Origin: an uncultured Chlorobiaceae bacterium
Lineage (GTDB): Bacteria; Bacteroidota; Chlorobiia; Chlorobiales; Chlorobiaceae
Length of the DNA stretch: 47,400 bases
Direction of reading: 5' to 3'
NCBI GenBank assembly: GCA_903920215.1
Contig: CAIXLG010000102.1
Span: forward strand, 1 to 47,400
This document shows, piece by piece, positions 16,752 to 28,868 of this stretch. A program made the translations under genes and the position numbers. Every line of letters starts with the position of its first letter. Positions within the stretch are counted from its first letter, which is position 1. The notes beneath the pieces were generated by a model. The model was not told the origin of the DNA. It worked only from the letters and a program-made list of their open reading frames with translations, and ran no database searches.

Positions 16752-17009
16752 ATGAGTTGGGGAGTGGAAAATCAGAAACGGAGAGAAGGGGTTATGGAAT
16801 TGATGGAGATTTCATCCCGAATAATGAAAAAGAATCCCAACCATGTCAACGAAGTGCAAAAAAGCACGACTGGTTGCTGGATGGAGCAGATGTACGGCAT
16901 GCAACGCTGTGGTTTCTGTGATTTATCACTTGATTGCCCGATCAGGGAAGAACAGGAATGGCAGGAGTATCTGACAAAAAACAACATTGTTATTGAAAAA
17001 AATTCTTAG
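16752..17009 (+). CDS. Small four-cysteine protein of unknown function
   Basis: The 85-residue protein starts MSWGVENQKRREG. The start is chosen because GGGGAG at 16740-16745 is a good Shine-Dalgarno sequence six bases before the ATG, whereas the longer frame from 16698 has none. Four cysteines (C42, C53, C56, C62) in GCWMEQMYGMQRCGFCDLSLDCPI could bind a metal or Fe-S centre; the rest is charged and helical. I do not recognise the family. It lies 209 bases upstream of korA on the same strand. Association with KorAB is possible only from position, and an independent promoter for korA in the gap is equally likely. Confidence 0.7.
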   Translation: MSWGVENQKRREGVMELMEISSRIMKKNPNHVNEVQKSTTGCWMEQMYGMQRCGFCDLSLDCPIREEQEWQEYLTKNNIVIEKNS

Positions 17010-17218
17010 TTAAAACAGCCAAAAACTTGTTTTAACCCTAAGCATACTTTATATTTATTTTATTGCAGAGGTCTGTACTGTTTAGCTATTGCCCTCTACT
17101 TTACCCACCAATAATACATTTCACCAGATAACAGGCCAATGACTTCCGTGCCATGATGTTCATTGTCACGGGGATTTTCTTGCTGTTTACCAACTTTGAA
17201 AAGTAATTAACAGGGACA

Positions 17219-19099
17219 ATGACTGATACTAAAAAGACCACCCGACAGGCCAATGTAACATCGAAAACCAGCGTTTCCGTGCTTTTTGCAGGAGATTCTG
17301 GTGACGGGATGCAGTTGACCGGCACACAATTCGCCAATACCGTGGCAGTTCGCGGATCTGAACTGAATACCTTCCCTAATTTTCCTTCAGAAATCAGGGC
17401 TCCAGCTGGAACCATAGCAGGTGTATCAGGCTTTCAGCTTCAGTTCAGCAGCAAGCCTGTCTATACGCCTGGTGCACGGTTTGATGTGATGGTAGCCATG
17501 AACTCTGCAGCGCTTAAAGCAAATCTGAAAGACCTGCATCGTGGAGGCATAATTATCGCAGGTACTGAAGGGTTTGATGAAAAAAACTTGAAGCTTGCAG
17601 GCTATCCTGATGGTGCGAATCCTCTTGAGGACGGCACACTTGATAACTATATCGTTTTTCCAGTCCCGGTTTTGCAGTTTACCCGTGAAGCACTCAAAGA
17701 GAGCGGACTAAGCAGTAAAGATGTCGACCGGTGTAAAAACATGTTTGTGTTAGGGCTGCTCTACTGGCTCTACACCCTTCCGCTTGAAGGAACAATTGAA
17801 ACACTGCAAGCCAAGTTCCAGAAAAATATCCAGTTAGCCGAAGCAAACATCAAAGCGATGAAGGCCGGCTATTTCTTTGGCGATGAAACTGAACTCTTCG
17901 CAAATCTTGGACGCTTCGATATTGCCCCGCAAAAACAACACGGCACCTATCGCAGGGTTACTGGTAATGAAGCATGCGCTATCGCTCTGACAGCCGCATC
18001 CAAAAAAGCCGGTCTTCAACTCTTTCTGGGTTCATACCCCATAACCCCGGCAACTGAGATCCTGCAGACATTGGCGAAAAAGAAAAAATATGGCGTTAAA
18101 ACCTTTCAGGCTGAAGACGAAATTGCTGGTATCGTCAGCAGTATAGGTGCTGCATACGGTGGTGCACTTGCGGCTACAAACACTTCAGGCCCGGGACTTG
18201 CCCTGAAAACGGAAGCGCTCGGTCTCGCTGTCATTCTTGAAGTGCCTCTGGTTATTATTAATGTTCAGCGGGGTGGACCATCAACAGGACTTCCAACCAA
18301 ACCGGAACAGTCTGATCTGTTAATGGCCATGTATGGAAGACATGGAGAAGCACCTATGCCGGTTATCGCTGCTCGCTCTCCTGTTGACTGCTTCTACACC
18401 ACATACGAAGCCGCAAGAATTGCCGTAGAACATATGACACCGGTAATATGCCTTTCTGACGGCTACCTCGCGCTTAGCTCAGAGCCATGGCTGGTAGAAA
18501 GTCCTGATAATCTTGCTGACATCGCGCCCCGGTTTCAACCGGCAAGAAAACCTGAAGATCCGCCATATCTCCCCTACAAGCGTGACGATCGTCTGGTGCG
18601 CTCTTGGGCTATCCCCGGAACAAAAGGCCTCGAACACCGCATTGGCGGACTTGAAAAGCAGAATGAAACCGGCAATGTCTCACATGACCCTGAAAATCAT
18701 GAATTGATGACAAAGCTTCGTGCTGAAAAAATCGCACGAATTGCTGACACTATTCCGCTGCAGTCCATCGACAACGGACCACTAAAAGGCGATCTGCTTG
18801 TCCTCGGATGGGGATCATCATACGGTGCGATTAAAACCGCTGTCGAGCAGGCCCTTGAAGAGGGCTACAGTGTTGCTCACGCACATCTCCGCTATATCCA
18901 TCCGTTCCCTAAAAACCTCGGAACAATTCTCGGTAACTATAAACAGGTGTTGATACCCGAGATGAACAGCGGACAGCTTATCCACCTTATCCGTGATGCC
19001 TTCCTGATTGCCCCAGTCGGGTACAGCAAGGTGCAGGGTGTACCGTTCAATGAAATGGAAATTCTGGCTAAAATCACTGACCTTATCAAGGAGAGTTAA
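17219..19099 (+). CDS. korA: 2-oxoglutarate:ferredoxin oxidoreductase, alpha (gamma-alpha fused) subunit
   Basis: KorA with KorB reductively carboxylates succinyl-CoA to 2-oxoglutarate using reduced ferredoxin, a CO2-fixing step of the reductive TCA cycle. The 626-residue protein is a fusion. The gamma-type domain (about 18-205) begins [17 protein letters not shown]. The alpha domain (from about 245) has [53 protein letters not shown] and the [18 protein letters not shown] loop typical of this family. The C-terminal domain carries [18 protein letters not shown]. The start ATG at 17219 follows AGGGAC. The gene is separated from korB by two bases, so the pair is translationally linked. Confidence 0.96.
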   Translation: MTDTKKTTRQANVTSKTSVSVLFAGDSGDGMQLTGTQFANTVAVRGSELNTFPNFPSEIRAPAGTIAGVSGFQLQFSSKPVYTPGARFDVMVAMNSAALKANLKDLHRGGIIIAGTEGFDEKNLKLAGYPDGANPLEDGTLDNYIVFPVPVLQFTREALKESGLSSKDVDRCKNMFVLGLLYWLYTLPLEGTIETLQAKFQKNIQLAEANIKAMKAGYFFGDETELFANLGRFDIAPQKQHGTYRRVTGNEACAIALTAASKKAGLQLFLGSYPITPATEILQTLAKKKKYGVKTFQAEDEIAGIVSSIGAAYGGALAATNTSGPGLALKTEALGLAVILEVPLVIINVQRGGPSTGLPTKPEQSDLLMAMYGRHGEAPMPVIAARSPVDCFYTTYEAARIAVEHMTPVICLSDGYLALSSEPWLVESPDNLADIAPRFQPARKPEDPPYLPYKRDDRLVRSWAIPGTKGLEHRIGGLEKQNETGNVSHDPENHELMTKLRAEKIARIADTIPLQSIDNGPLKGDLLVLGWGSSYGAIKTAVEQALEEGYSVAHAHLRYIHPFPKNLGTILGNYKQVLIPEMNSGQLIHLIRDAFLIAPVGYSKVQGVPFNEMEILAKITDLIKES

Positions 19100-19101
19100 T
19101 C

Positions 19102-20148
19102 ATGACTGATAACGATACAACAATCATAGCTGCACCGGCGCGCACTGCCAAGGATTTTGCTTCGGATCAGGAGCCGAAATGGTGTCCTGGCTGTGGCGAT
19201 CATGCCATACTGCAACAGCTTAAAAATGTTATGCCTGAACTGGACGTTGCTCCGGAAAACGTCGTATTTGTTTCCGGAATAGGCTGCTCATCCCGCCTTC
19301 CCTATTATATGGCAACGTATGGCGTTCACGGTATTCATGGCCGGGCATTGCCAATGGCGACAGGACTGAAAGTGGCACGCCCTGAACTCAGTGTTTGGGT
19401 TGCAACCGGTGATGGCGATGCGTTATCGATTGGCGGCAATCATTTCATTCATACCCTGAGAAGAAATCCGGACTTGAACGTTGTTCTCTTTAACAACGAA
19501 ATATATGGGCTCACCAAAGGCCAGTATTCACCAACTTCAAAAATCGGATTACGAACCATTACCTCGCCCTCCGGTGTTATCGATCAGCCATTCAATACGG
19601 CGGCATTGACGATTGGCTCTGGCGGCTCTTTCTTTGCAAGGGCTTTTGACCGTGATGGCAAATACCTCCGCTCAATACTGAAACGTGCAGCACTGCATAA
19701 GGGAACCTCTCTGGTAGAAATTTACCAGAACTGTCCCATATTCAACAACTCAGCGTTTGAAGCATTTGCCACCCCCGACAGTAAAGCAGATAAAACCATC
19801 TATCTTGAACAGGATAAGCCTCTTGTCTTTGGGAAAGAGAAAAACAAGGGTATTCGCCTTGACGGATTTACACCGGTAGTTGTAGATCTTGATAAAGAGG
19901 GCCTCTCAACTTCTGATCTTTGGATTCATAATGAGACTGATATCAACAAGGCATCCATTCTTGCCCGCTTTGCTGATATTCATGATAAATCGGAAGAGGT
20001 TGTCCCAAGACCTTTCGGGATATTCTATGCTGAGGAACGGGTAACTTACGAAGATGCTCTGACTGAACAAATCCGTGACGCCCAGAAAAATGGTGTCGCA
20101 TCCCTTGAAGACCTGCTCAAGGGGGAAAGCTCATACGTCATCAAATAA
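19102..20148 (+). CDS. korB: 2-oxoglutarate:ferredoxin oxidoreductase, beta subunit
   Basis: This 348-residue subunit binds thiamine diphosphate and a [4Fe-4S] cluster. Cysteines C28 and C31 ([14 protein letters not shown]), C62 ([11 protein letters not shown]) and a later Cys in YQNCPIFNN are the expected cluster ligands. The TPP/Mg motif is [15 protein letters not shown] followed by [17 protein letters not shown]. No ferredoxin domain is fused, so an external ferredoxin must supply electrons. It starts two bases after korA and is closed by a strong terminator. Confidence 0.97.
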   Translation: MTDNDTTIIAAPARTAKDFASDQEPKWCPGCGDHAILQQLKNVMPELDVAPENVVFVSGIGCSSRLPYYMATYGVHGIHGRALPMATGLKVARPELSVWVATGDGDALSIGGNHFIHTLRRNPDLNVVLFNNEIYGLTKGQYSPTSKIGLRTITSPSGVIDQPFNTAALTIGSGGSFFARAFDRDGKYLRSILKRAALHKGTSLVEIYQNCPIFNNSAFEAFATPDSKADKTIYLEQDKPLVFGKEKNKGIRLDGFTPVVVDLDKEGLSTSDLWIHNETDINKASILARFADIHDKSEEVVPRPFGIFYAEERVTYEDALTEQIRDAQKNGVASLEDLLKGESSYVIK

Positions 20149-20173
20149 ATCAAATAAAACAATAATCACTTTA

Positions 20174-20205
20174 CCAAAAAGCCTGCATCCAAGCAGGCTT
20201 TTTGG
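20174..20205. terminator. Bidirectional terminator between korB and accA
   Basis: Perfect 13-bp inverted repeat, CCAAAAAGCCTGC (20174-20186) and GCAGGCTTTTTGG (20193-20205), with a six-base loop. The A and T runs in the arms give a U-rich tail on both strands, so it can end korAB on the plus strand and accA on the minus strand, whose stop is four bases away. Confidence 0.92.
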
Positions 20206-20208
20206 TTT

Positions 20209-21216
20209 CTATACCTCTTCTTTCCAGACACCCATTGCAGAAAACTTTTCAATACGGTCATGAACGAGGGCTACCGGATCCATCGGTAACAGTGCTTTAA
20301 GCTCCTCGATCAATATCCCCTTCAATGTCGCGGCCATTACATCAGGGTCAGTATGAGCTCCTCCAAGTGGTTCAGGAATAATTCTGTCGATAATACCCTG
20401 AGCGAGAAGATCATCTGCCGTAAGCTGCAACGCCTCCGCAGCCTGTTCTTTATAGTTCCAGCTTCTCCAGAGAATGGAAGAGCAGCTTTCAGGAGAAATC
20501 ACTGAATACCAGCTGTTTTCAGCCATGATAATCCTGTCGCCTACACCGAGACCAATTGCACCGCCACTTGCACCTTCCCCAATAATGACACAGATTACCG
20601 GAACAGTCAACTTCGCCATTTCAAATAAATTCCTGGCAATTGCCTCAGCCTGTCCTCGCTCTTCAGCTTCTATGCCTGGAAATGCTCCAGGAGTATCAAT
20701 CAGGGTAATGACCGGTTTACGGAATTTTTCGGCGAGTTTCATTAAACGAAGCGCCTTGCGATATCCCTCAGGCTGTGCCATACCAAAATTCCTGTACAGA
20801 TTGGATTTGGTATCACGGCCTTTCTGATGACCAATGATCATGACTGCTTGTGAAAAACCGGATGAACTCTCTTCAATGCGGGCAAACCCGCCAACGATCG
20901 CTTTATCATCACTGAAATGCCGGTCACCAGCCAGTTCGACAAACTCTTTGGTCATCATATAAATGTAATCGAGCGTAAACGGCCTGTCCGGATGGCGCGC
21001 AAGCTGCACCTTCTGCCACCTGGTAAGATTTTTATAGATCGAACGACGGAGCGCATCGACCTTCAGCTCAAGAGTCTCAATGTCATGACTGAGCGCGTCA
21101 CTCTCAGAAGGTGCCTGTTCCCTTGTCGTGCTCCGGAGAAGCAATCGCATTTCATTGAGTTTGGCTTCAAGCTCAAAAAGAGGCTTCTCAAAATCAAGGA
21201 CAACTTTCGTAGCCAT
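20209..21216 (-). CDS. accA: Acetyl-CoA carboxylase carboxyltransferase, alpha subunit
   Basis: AccA with AccD transfers CO2 from carboxybiotin to acetyl-CoA to make malonyl-CoA for fatty acids. The chosen start (ATG at 21216, [17 protein letters not shown]) gives 335 residues, close to the usual 315-330. A longer frame from 21291 would add 25 atypical hydrophobic residues and overlap the HU terminator. Typical motifs are [68 protein letters not shown] and [17 protein letters not shown]. The gene lies downstream of HU but is separated from it by a terminator, so it probably has its own promoter. Confidence 0.96.
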   Translation of the reverse strand: MATKVVLDFEKPLFELEAKLNEMRLLLRSTTREQAPSESDALSHDIETLELKVDALRRSIYKNLTRWQKVQLARHPDRPFTLDYIYMMTKEFVELAGDRHFSDDKAIVGGFARIEESSSGFSQAVMIIGHQKGRDTKSNLYRNFGMAQPEGYRKALRLMKLAEKFRKPVITLIDTPGAFPGIEAEERGQAEAIARNLFEMAKLTVPVICVIIGEGASGGAIGLGVGDRIIMAENSWYSVISPESCSSILWRSWNYKEQAAEALQLTADDLLAQGIIDRIIPEPLGGAHTDPDVMAATLKGILIEELKALLPMDPVALVHDRIEKFSAMGVWKEEV

Positions 21217-21236
21217 AATGCGGGAGTATAAATGAT

Positions 21237-21274
21237 AAAAAAAGTCCATCAAGCAGAGGCTAATGATGGACTTT
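21237..21274 (-). terminator. Terminator after the HU gene
   Basis: On the minus strand the arms at 21264-21274 and 21241-21251 (AAAGTCCATCA/TGATGGACTTT) form an 11-bp perfect stem with a 12-base loop, followed by a T-run of seven. It starts 32 bases after the HU stop. Confidence 0.88.
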
Positions 21275-21305
21275 AAAAATAATAAAACCAATCAAACGAC
21301 AGGAA

Positions 21306-21581
21306 TCAACCGCCGACCTCTTCCTTCAACGCTTTTCCAGGCTTGAACTTAACAACTTTTTTTGCAGAAATTGTAATAGCTGCACCAGTCTGAGGGTTCC
21401 GCCCTTGTCTTTCCGCCCTGTCACCAGTGGTAAAGGTCCCAAAGCCAACAAGAGTTACATCATCTCCAGCCTTCAATGATGCTGAAACGACATTGATAAA
21501 AGCATTTACAGCACGCTCGGCATCAACTTTTGTCAGCTTGGCCTGCTCGGCAATTTTCTCTACTAATTCAGCTTTTGACAT
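21306..21581 (-). CDS. hup: HU-family DNA-binding protein
   Basis: The 91-residue histone-like protein starts [20 protein letters not shown]. It carries the dimerisation helices, then [21 protein letters not shown], which contains the DNA-binding arm with the conserved GRNPQTG, and ends in [14 protein letters not shown] bends and compacts DNA in the nucleoid. It is transcribed alone, divergent from efp across a 212-base region, and is closed by its own terminator. HU rather than IHF is favoured by length and the AXXXXGR-type arm, though the two families are hard to separate. Confidence 0.93.
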   Translation of the reverse strand: MSKAELVEKIAEQAKLTKVDAERAVNAFINVVSASLKAGDDVTLVGFGTFTTGDRAERQGRNPQTGAAITISAKKVVKFKPGKALKEEVGG

Positions 21582-21793
21582 ATGAGATATTTATTATTGT
21601 TGAAGTAAAACCAACTTTTTGTGATCATTATTAATTGAATGAATTTAAACAGTACTTTACAAACATGCAATGGCTTTTTAGCATTATCCAGCTTTGCTCG
21701 ATCTGGTGGTTTGTAATCGCCCGACACTGTGTTATATTTAAGTTCATTTTGATATAAAGAAACAAACCGCACAAGACAAATATTTTCCTGTTT

Positions 21794-22360
21794 ATGATTT
21801 CAATCAGCAATGTTTCGAAGGGTTCAATTATCCGCTTTAAAGGTGAACCACACAGTATAGAGAGCCTTATTCACCGTACTCCCGGTAATCTGAGAGCGTT
21901 TTACCAGGCAAACATGAGAAACCTGAAATCCGGCAGAAATGTCGAATATCGCTTCAGTGCCACCGAATCAGTTGATGTGATCGTCACAGAGAGAAAACAG
22001 TACCAGTATCTTTACAGAGACAATACTGATTTTGTGATGATGGATAACGATACCTTTGACCAGATCAATGTGCCTGAAGTTGCGATCGGCTCTTCATCCC
22101 GTTTTGTCAAGGATGGTATTATAGTCACTATTGTTTTCTCTGACGATGGTTCTATTCTTGGAGTTGAACTTCCAACATTTGTTGAAGTTGAGGTCACTGA
22201 AACCAGTCCCGCATTAAAGGATGACAGGGCAACAAGCGGAACAAAACCGGCCGTAGTCGAAACTGGTGCAGAAGTTAACGTCCCGATGTTCATACAGACA
22301 GGAAGCGTTATTCGTATCGACACCCGCACCGGCGAGTATATTGAAAGAGTTAAAAAGTAA
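21794..22360 (+). CDS. efp: Translation elongation factor P
   Basis: EF-P binds the ribosome between the P and E sites and relieves stalling at polyproline. The 188-residue protein has the KOW-like N-domain ([20 protein letters not shown]) and two OB domains, with the EF-P signature near the end ([20 protein letters not shown]). In the first-domain loop it reads TPGNLRAF. Asn32 occupies the tip position where most EF-Ps have Lys (beta-lysylated) or Arg (rhamnosylated). The gene leads an efp-accB-accC cluster, with accB beginning 55 bases after it. Confidence 0.97.
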   Translation: MISISNVSKGSIIRFKGEPHSIESLIHRTPGNLRAFYQANMRNLKSGRNVEYRFSATESVDVIVTERKQYQYLYRDNTDFVMMDNDTFDQINVPEVAIGSSSRFVKDGIIVTIVFSDDGSILGVELPTFVEVEVTETSPALKDDRATSGTKPAVVETGAEVNVPMFIQTGSVIRIDTRTGEYIERVKK

Positions 22361-22415
22361 TTATCTTCTTAGGCGATAGATCAGGACGCATGTTTTAAAC
22401 TTAAGTAATATCATC

Positions 22416-22877
22416 ATGAACTTTAACGAAATTAAACAGCTTATCGACATTGTCGATAGCTCAGACTTTCAGGAAACCATCATCGAGCAGGGAGACGTTA
22501 AGATTATCCTGAGACGTGCTTCTGCAACAGCAGTGATTTCCCCGCCAAGTGCTCAAACAGGATTGGAACCTGCAGTAACAGCAGCTCCCCTGACTGTAAA
22601 TACCGCTTCAATTGTTCAAAAAGATGAGTCAAAATTAGGGTTGATTGAATCCCGCTCTCCCATTGTCGGGACATTCTACCAGTCATCATCTCCGGATGCA
22701 CCACCCTTTGTTGCTGTCAATGACACCATAAAAAAAGGTGATGTTCTCTGTATTATTGAAGCAATGAAACTCATGAACGAAATTGAAGCAGAAGTTTCCG
22801 GAACAATCGTTGAAATTCTTGTTGAAAATGGACAGGCGGTAGAGTACGATCAGCCATTGTTCAGGATTAAACCATAA
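22416..22877 (+). CDS. accB: Biotin carboxyl carrier protein of acetyl-CoA carboxylase
   Basis: The 153-residue protein has an N-terminal helical segment ([18 protein letters not shown]), an Ala/Pro/Thr-rich flexible linker (about 35-75) and the C-terminal biotinyl domain (about 78-153). The biotin attachment site is Lys118 in EAMKLMNE, and the thumb sequence [11 protein letters not shown] precedes it. BCCP shuttles carboxybiotin between AccC and AccA/AccD. It sits 18 bases before accC, and the pair forms the biotin carboxylase module. Confidence 0.97.
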   Translation: MNFNEIKQLIDIVDSSDFQETIIEQGDVKIILRRASATAVISPPSAQTGLEPAVTAAPLTVNTASIVQKDESKLGLIESRSPIVGTFYQSSSPDAPPFVAVNDTIKKGDVLCIIEAMKLMNEIEAEVSGTIVEILVENGQAVEYDQPLFRIKP

Positions 22878-22895
22878 ACATTCATCCCAAATACA

Positions 22896-24239
22896 TTGTT
22901 TAAGAAAATACTTGTTGCAAATCGCGGCGAAATTGCCCTGCGTATTATGCAAACCTGCCGGGAAATGGGAATCAGTACTGTTGCAGTCTATTCTACCGTT
23001 GATGCAGAGTCAATGCATGTCAAATACGCCGATGAAGCTGTCTGTATAGGACCTGCTTTATCAAGAGAGAGTTATCTGAACATCCCACGTATAATTGCTG
23101 CTGCAGAGGTAACAAATGCTGATGCAATTCATCCCGGCTACGGTTTTCTTGCTGAAAATGCAGATTTTGCTGAAGTGTGCGAATCTGTAAATATCAAGTT
23201 TATAGGGCCTACGGCCACAATGATCAACCAGATGGGCGATAAGAACACGGCAAAATCAACGATGATTGCAGCCGGTGTTCCTGTTGTTCCCGGCAGCCCC
23301 GGACTGGTGACCGATCTGAAGCAGGCGATTGAAACAGCAAATAAAACCGGTTACCCTGTTATCATCAAGCCTACCGCTGGAGGCGGAGGAAAGGGTATGC
23401 GGGTCGTTACTGAAGAAAGCCAACTCGAGAAAGCCCTGAACACTGCGCGCAGTGAGGCTGAACAATCATTCGGCAACAGTGGCGTCTATATCGAGAAGTA
23501 TCTTGAAAATCCTCGCCACGTTGAGATCCAGATTTTATCAGACCAGCACGGCAACACTATCCATCTCGGAGAACGTGATTGTACTGTCCAGAGACGCCAT
23601 CAGAAGCTTATTGAAGAAACTCCTTCACCTGTTGTGAATGAGACACTCAGAAAGAAAATGGGCGATGCCGCTGTCGCTGCTGCAAGGGCCATCAACTATG
23701 AAGGCGCTGGAACCATTGAGTTTCTGCTCGACAGGCACAAGGATTTTTACTTCATGGAAATGAATACCCGTATTCAGGTAGAACATCCGGTTACTGAAGA
23801 GCGCTATGATGTAGATCTCGTCAAGGAGCAGATTCTCATTGCAGCTGGTGAATCAATTGAAGGCAAAACTTTTGCTCCCAAAGGCCACTCAATTGAATGC
23901 CGGATTAATGCTGAAGATCCCGAACAATCATTCCGTCCTTCTCCAGGGCAGCTTCAGGTTTTCCATACACCTGGCGGCCACGGTGTCAGAGTCGATTCGC
24001 ATGCTTATGCAAGCTATGTTGTCCCTTCGAACTATGACTCAATGATTGCCAAACTTATCGTTTCAGCTCACACAAGAGAGGAAGCTATTGCAAGGATGTC
24101 AAGGGCACTCGATGAGTTTATCGTAGTAGGAGTAAAAACAACAATACCTTTCCACAAGCAGGTCATGCACTCTCCTGTTTTTCAGAGCGGTGAATTTGAT
24201 ACGAGTTTTCTCGAATCCTTCAGATTTGAAAAGAAGTAG
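22896..24239 (+). CDS. accC: Biotin carboxylase subunit of acetyl-CoA carboxylase
   Basis: AccC uses ATP and bicarbonate to carboxylate biotin on AccB. The 447-residue protein starts from a TTG codon (reading [18 protein letters not shown]); no ATG is available in frame close by. The ATP-grasp domain has the glycine-rich loop [14 protein letters not shown], then [17 protein letters not shown] and [13 protein letters not shown] with the catalytic residues. It ends normally at residue 447. Its stop codon lies inside the first arm of the following terminator. Confidence 0.97.
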   Translation: MFKKILVANRGEIALRIMQTCREMGISTVAVYSTVDAESMHVKYADEAVCIGPALSRESYLNIPRIIAAAEVTNADAIHPGYGFLAENADFAEVCESVNIKFIGPTATMINQMGDKNTAKSTMIAAGVPVVPGSPGLVTDLKQAIETANKTGYPVIIKPTAGGGGKGMRVVTEESQLEKALNTARSEAEQSFGNSGVYIEKYLENPRHVEIQILSDQHGNTIHLGERDCTVQRRHQKLIEETPSPVVNETLRKKMGDAAVAAARAINYEGAGTIEFLLDRHKDFYFMEMNTRIQVEHPVTEERYDVDLVKEQILIAAGESIEGKTFAPKGHSIECRINAEDPEQSFRPSPGQLQVFHTPGGHGVRVDSHAYASYVVPSNYDSMIAKLIVSAHTREEAIARMSRALDEFIVVGVKTTIPFHKQVMHSPVFQSGEFDTSFLESFRFEKK

Positions 24240-24281
24240 ACAAAAAAAAAGGGAGATTAAAATCTCCCTTTTTTTTTGTCT
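24238..24281. terminator. Bidirectional terminator between accC and rpoC
   Basis: A perfect 20-bp inverted repeat (24238-24257 and 24262-24281) with a TAAA loop: AGAC, nine A, GGGAGAT, paired with ATCTCCC, nine T, GTCT. The poly-A/poly-T arms make it functional on both strands, closing efp-accBC and the long rpoBC unit. Its first arm begins within the accC stop codon. Confidence 0.95.
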
Positions 24282-24302
24282 CATCTGAACCGCTTATAAA
24301 AA

Positions 24303-27300
24303 CTACCGCTCGTTAGCAAAACCCTCTCTTGTCGGAGCATCTTCAATCTTGGTCTCACTCTCAACTGAAGAGTCATGGCCTTCACCAGTCAGTTTTATTG
24401 TCTTGTATCTCTTGAGCCCGGTTCCTGCCGGAATCAGTTTTCCAACAATCACATTTTCTTTCAAACCGGCGAGAAAGTCAACCTTTCCTGCAACAGCCGC
24501 ATCAGTAAGAACCTTGGTCGTTTCCTGGAAGGATGCTGCGGATATAACACTCTCAGTCTGAAGAGCTGCACTTGTAATACCAAGGAGCACAGGATGAGAG
24601 GTTGCCTGCAGGGCTGGTTCGAAAGCAATCATATTTTTGGTGTTCTTGCGAAGCTCACGATTCAGCTTTGTAATATCGCGCAATTTGTGAAGCTGACTGT
24701 CCTGGATTCTTGCAGGAGCATCACCCTTCTCAGTAATACGCACCTTCTCGGCAATACCATTGTTAGCCTCAACAAAAGCACTCCGATCAATAAGATCACC
24801 TGGCAAGAGATTGGTGTCGCCTGATTCTTCAATACGCACTTTCTGAAGCATCTGGCGCACAATAACCTCAAGATGCTTGTCATTGATCTCTACGCCTGCA
24901 TTGATCTGGTAAACTTTCTGGATTTCGTTCACGAGATACTGCTGAACAGCATTCGGACCCTGAATACGCAGGATATCCTGCGGCGAAACGGCACCATCAG
25001 TCAATGGGTCTCCTGCCTTGACTTCATCACCCTCATTAGCAAGCACATGCTTACCAACTTGGACATAATAAACCTTTTCTTCTCCAAAGTCATTTTTCAC
25101 CTTGATCTCTTTGCTGCTCCTGCGCTGTGAACCAAAGCTGACATAACCGTCAATTTCAGTAACAATAGCGGGATCGGAAGGTATACGGGCTTCAAAGAGT
25201 TCGGTAACCTTTGGAAGACCGGCAGTAATATCACCGCCAACACGGTCAAGATTTCTCGGCACCTTGGCTATGATATCTCCAGGAGTTACCTTCTGGCCAT
25301 CCTCAACATAGAGATTGGTCTTGATCGGCACTGGATAGGTCTTTTTAACTTCTCCATTTGCATCCATAAGCATCAGCCTTGGCTCCCTTGTTTCGGTAGC
25401 TCTAAGCTTGGAACGCCAGTTGATAATGGTATGCTGGGAGAAACCGGTCTGAGGATCAACCTCTTCCTTGTAGGTAACGCCTTTTTCGATATCAGCAAAC
25501 TTGATGAAACCTGCCAGCTCCGCTATAATCTGTGTACTGTTCGGCTCACTGCTGAACATCATCTGATCTTTTTTGACAAGATCACCATGTTTGCAGTTGA
25601 GGTGTGCACCATGTGGAACATTATAACGCTTCAGGATCTTGCCGGAATCGGGATCAGCAATATTAATTTTTCCATTTTTCTGAATAACAATAACCCGGAA
25701 TTCTTCGACCCCATCCTCGTTTATAGCAGTATGGTCAACCGTTTTGATATCCTCGAACTGGATCTGGCCATCATAGAATGCCTTGGTCTCAGTTTCAGTA
25801 ATACCACCCTGAGCAGTACCACCCTGGTGGAATGTACGAAGCGTAAGCTGCGTTCCAGGCTCACCAATCGACTGTGCAGCAATAACGCCAACAGCTTCAC
25901 CGATTTCCACGAGTTCATGGACAGAAAGATTTGTTCCGTAACATTTTGAACAAATACCGATTTTGGATTCGCAGGTCAATACAGAGCGGATCTCCGCCTC
26001 TTCAACACCTGCAGTCTCCTGAATGAGCTCAGCAAGTTCTTCTGTAATGATGTCCCCGGAGCTTACAATCACCTTGTTATTCAGTGTATCGTAAATATCA
26101 CGGGTAGCAACACGACCTTTGATTTTCTCACGGAACTTGATCTGACCGCTGGTCTCTTCCTCGATATTGCGATGAACATAGAGGCCACGGGTTGTTCCAC
26201 AGTCATCAATGGTCACAATGACATCCTGGGCAACATCGTGGAGTCGTCTGGTCAAGTAACCGGCATCAGCCGTCTTCAGTGATGTATCAGAAAGACCCTT
26301 ACGTGCACCGTGTGTTGAAATAAAATACTCAAGAACGGTAAGCCCCTCTTTAAGATTCGAGATAATCGGGTTTTCAATAATTTCACCCGGCTGTCCCGAC
26401 ATGGACTTCTGGGGACGGGCAATAAGACCTCTCATACCTGTAAGCTGTCGAACCTGCTCTCTGGAACCACGGGCTCCGGAATCAAGCATCATATAGAGAG
26501 GATTAAAACCGTCACGGTCTTTTTTCAACTTCTGATATGACTCTTCAGCAACAATATTTGATGTTTTCTGCCAGACGTCAACAATCTGATTGTAACGCTC
26601 ATTATCAGTCAATGTACCGCGATTGTACTCTTTAACAACTTTGGTACTCTCACGCTGCGCATTTTTGATATGCTTGACCTTGGTTTCAGGAACAATCGCA
26701 TCAGAAAGACCTACAGAAAGGCCGCCTTTCATTGCATAGTGGAACCCGACCTCCTTGATATTATCAAGGAATTTGGCTGTTTCAACATTTCCGACATCAC
26801 TGCTCAGGCGCCCGATAAGCTCCTTGGCAACTTTCTTGTCAATAACACGATTGATAAACCCTATCTCATCAGGTACATGCTGGTTGAAAATAACCCTGCC
26901 AACAGTAGTCAGCACTATTGCACTCTTTTGAAGCTGTGATTTAAGCCAGACAGACTTTTCGGAATTTGGCTCAACAATGGTATCAAGTACCCGGAGCGGA
27001 TCAAATTTTTGATCGACCTGCCCGGAATACTGGACAAATATCTGAGCATGCAGTCCTACTCGCTGTTCATTGAAAGCAATGAGGACATCTTCAGGACTGT
27101 AAAATATCAGACCTTCACCTACATCTCGAACGCGTGACTTGGTAAGAAAATACATACCAAGTACCATGTCCTGTGACGGAACAGTGACTGGCTTGCCGGA
27201 CTGAGGCAGAATAAGATTATGAGAGGACAGCATAAGCAATGAAGCCTCAAGCTGCGCTTCCTGTGACAGAGGGATATGAACAGCCATCTGGTCACCATCA

Positions 27301-28799
27301 AAGTCAGCGTTGAAAGCAGTACAGACCAGTGGATGAATCTGAATAGCCTTGCCCTCTATAAGCACCGGTTGAAAAGCCTGAATACCAAGACGGTGAAGAG
27401 TAGGTGCCCTGTTGAGCATAACCGGTCTTCCATCAATAACCTTTTCAAGCACGTCCCAGACAATCGGATCTTTTTTATCAATAAGTTTCTTAGCCGACTT
27501 CACCGATTTGGCTATACCACGATCGACAAGACGTCTGATCACAAAAGGCTGGAAGAGCTCAATAGCCATGCTTTTCGGAAGACCGCACTCATGGAGTTTC
27601 AACTCCGGTCCAACAACGATAACCGAACGACCTGAATAGTCAACCCTCTTACCAAGCAGGTTCTGGCGAAAACGGCCCTGCTTACCCTTCAGTGAATCTG
27701 AAAGTGATTTTAAAGGCCTGTTTGATTCGCCGGTTTTCACGGCATTGGCCTTGCGGGAATTATCGAACAATGCATCAACTGCTTCCTGCAGCATTCTCTT
27801 TTCATTTCGCAGAATAACCTCAGGGGCTCGGATATCAATGAGTTTTTTCAGCCGGTTGTTACGAATAATAACTCTGCGATAAAGATCATTAAGATCGGAT
27901 GTGGCAAACCTTCCGCCTTCCAGCGGAACAAGTGGTCGAAGCTCAGGAGGAATGACCGGAACGACTTCCATCACCATATACTCTGGCTTATTACCTTCAT
28001 AGACATAAGGCTCGGGTAGCTCATCCTCCGGAAACAGCCCAAGTGGCTTCTTCCGTGTTTTTTTATGCGGTTCATAACTTTTTCTGAATGCCTCAACAAC
28101 CTTGAGTCTTTTGAGTGCATCCGCTCTTTTCTGCTCTGAATTGCTCTCTTTAAGCACTTTACGCAGATGAATTGCTGATGAATCGAGATCAATGTTCTTA
28201 AGAAGCATATGAATAGCTTCTCCACCCATTTTGGCAACAAACTTGTCGGGATCTGAATCTTCGAGATCCTGATTATCCTCATACTCGGTAATAATCTGGA
28301 AATACTGTTCTTCAGTCAGACGGTCAAGCTTCTTGATGCCCTGCTTCTCTCCAGGTTCTCCCGGATTGATGACAACATAGACTTCATAATAAATGATCCT
28401 TTCGAGCTCTTTGGTCGAAAGGTCGAGCAAAGCGCCTATCTTGCTGGGAACAGAGCGGAAAAACCAGGTATGCACGACAGGAACTGCCAGGGATATATGC
28501 CCCATGCGCTCCCGCCTTACACTTTTGGTCGTAACCTCAACACCGCATCGATCGCAAATAATCCCTTTATAGCGTACGCGTTTATACTTTCCGCAGTAAC
28601 ACTCCCAATCCTTCGTAGGACCAAATATTTTTTCGCACATCAAGCCATCACGCTCAGGCTTGAAGGTACGGTAATTTATCGTCTCAGGTTTCAGTACCTC
28701 TCCCCTTGAGTGAGCAAGAATGCTTTCGGGTGATGCAATACTGAATTTTATCCTTGAAAAATCGCCTTTCAAAGGCGAAGCTCCCTGTGAAAATATCAT
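24303..28799 (-). CDS. rpoC: DNA-directed RNA polymerase, beta' subunit
   Basis: Catalytic subunit of RNA polymerase. The zinc-ribbon cysteines appear at the N-terminus ([20 protein letters not shown]), and the magnesium-binding active-site motif [12 protein letters not shown] lies at about residues 497-508. Near residue 950 follows a second cysteine group ([13 protein letters not shown]). The ATG at 28799 gives 1498 residues and has AGGA seven bases upstream; a TTG two codons earlier is less well placed. The protein is longer than the E. coli subunit (1407), consistent with lineage-specific insertions. It is the last gene of the secE-to-rpoC unit and is not followed by the str operon seen in many bacteria. 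Confidence 0.97.
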   Translation of the reverse strand: MIFSQGASPLKGDFSRIKFSIASPESILAHSRGEVLKPETINYRTFKPERDGLMCEKIFGPTKDWECYCGKYKRVRYKGIICDRCGVEVTTKSVRRERMGHISLAVPVVHTWFFRSVPSKIGALLDLSTKELERIIYYEVYVVINPGEPGEKQGIKKLDRLTEEQYFQIITEYEDNQDLEDSDPDKFVAKMGGEAIHMLLKNIDLDSSAIHLRKVLKESNSEQKRADALKRLKVVEAFRKSYEPHKKTRKKPLGLFPEDELPEPYVYEGNKPEYMVMEVVPVIPPELRPLVPLEGGRFATSDLNDLYRRVIIRNNRLKKLIDIRAPEVILRNEKRMLQEAVDALFDNSRKANAVKTGESNRPLKSLSDSLKGKQGRFRQNLLGKRVDYSGRSVIVVGPELKLHECGLPKSMAIELFQPFVIRRLVDRGIAKSVKSAKKLIDKKDPIVWDVLEKVIDGRPVMLNRAPTLHRLGIQAFQPVLIEGKAIQIHPLVCTAFNADFDGDQMAVHIPLSQEAQLEASLLMLSSHNLILPQSGKPVTVPSQDMVLGMYFLTKSRVRDVGEGLIFYSPEDVLIAFNEQRVGLHAQIFVQYSGQVDQKFDPLRVLDTIVEPNSEKSVWLKSQLQKSAIVLTTVGRVIFNQHVPDEIGFINRVIDKKVAKELIGRLSSDVGNVETAKFLDNIKEVGFHYAMKGGLSVGLSDAIVPETKVKHIKNAQRESTKVVKEYNRGTLTDNERYNQIVDVWQKTSNIVAEESYQKLKKDRDGFNPLYMMLDSGARGSREQVRQLTGMRGLIARPQKSMSGQPGEIIENPIISNLKEGLTVLEYFISTHGARKGLSDTSLKTADAGYLTRRLHDVAQDVIVTIDDCGTTRGLYVHRNIEEETSGQIKFREKIKGRVATRDIYDTLNNKVIVSSGDIITEELAELIQETAGVEEAEIRSVLTCESKIGICSKCYGTNLSVHELVEIGEAVGVIAAQSIGEPGTQLTLRTFHQGGTAQGGITETETKAFYDGQIQFEDIKTVDHTAINEDGVEEFRVIVIQKNGKINIADPDSGKILKRYNVPHGAHLNCKHGDLVKKDQMMFSSEPNSTQIIAELAGFIKFADIEKGVTYKEEVDPQTGFSQHTIINWRSKLRATETREPRLMLMDANGEVKKTYPVPIKTNLYVEDGQKVTPGDIIAKVPRNLDRVGGDITAGLPKVTELFEARIPSDPAIVTEIDGYVSFGSQRRSSKEIKVKNDFGEEKVYYVQVGKHVLANEGDEVKAGDPLTDGAVSPQDILRIQGPNAVQQYLVNEIQKVYQINAGVEINDKHLEVIVRQMLQKVRIEESGDTNLLPGDLIDRSAFVEANNGIAEKVRITEKGDAPARIQDSQLHKLRDITKLNRELRKNTKNMIAFEPALQATSHPVLLGITSAALQTESVISAASFQETTKVLTDAAVAGKVDFLAGLKENVIVGKLIPAGTGLKRYKTIKLTGEGHDSSVESETKIEDAPTREGFANER

Positions 28800-28868
28800 A
28801 GTCAATTCCTCTTGTTAAACGACTCTGTTTACTGTCCGTTAATGATGTACACGCGAATTAACACATTA

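Noticed and set aside
17101-17415. Antisense frame overlapping the korA start
   Set aside because: It overlaps the well-supported korA N-terminus and has no domain or ribosome-binding site.
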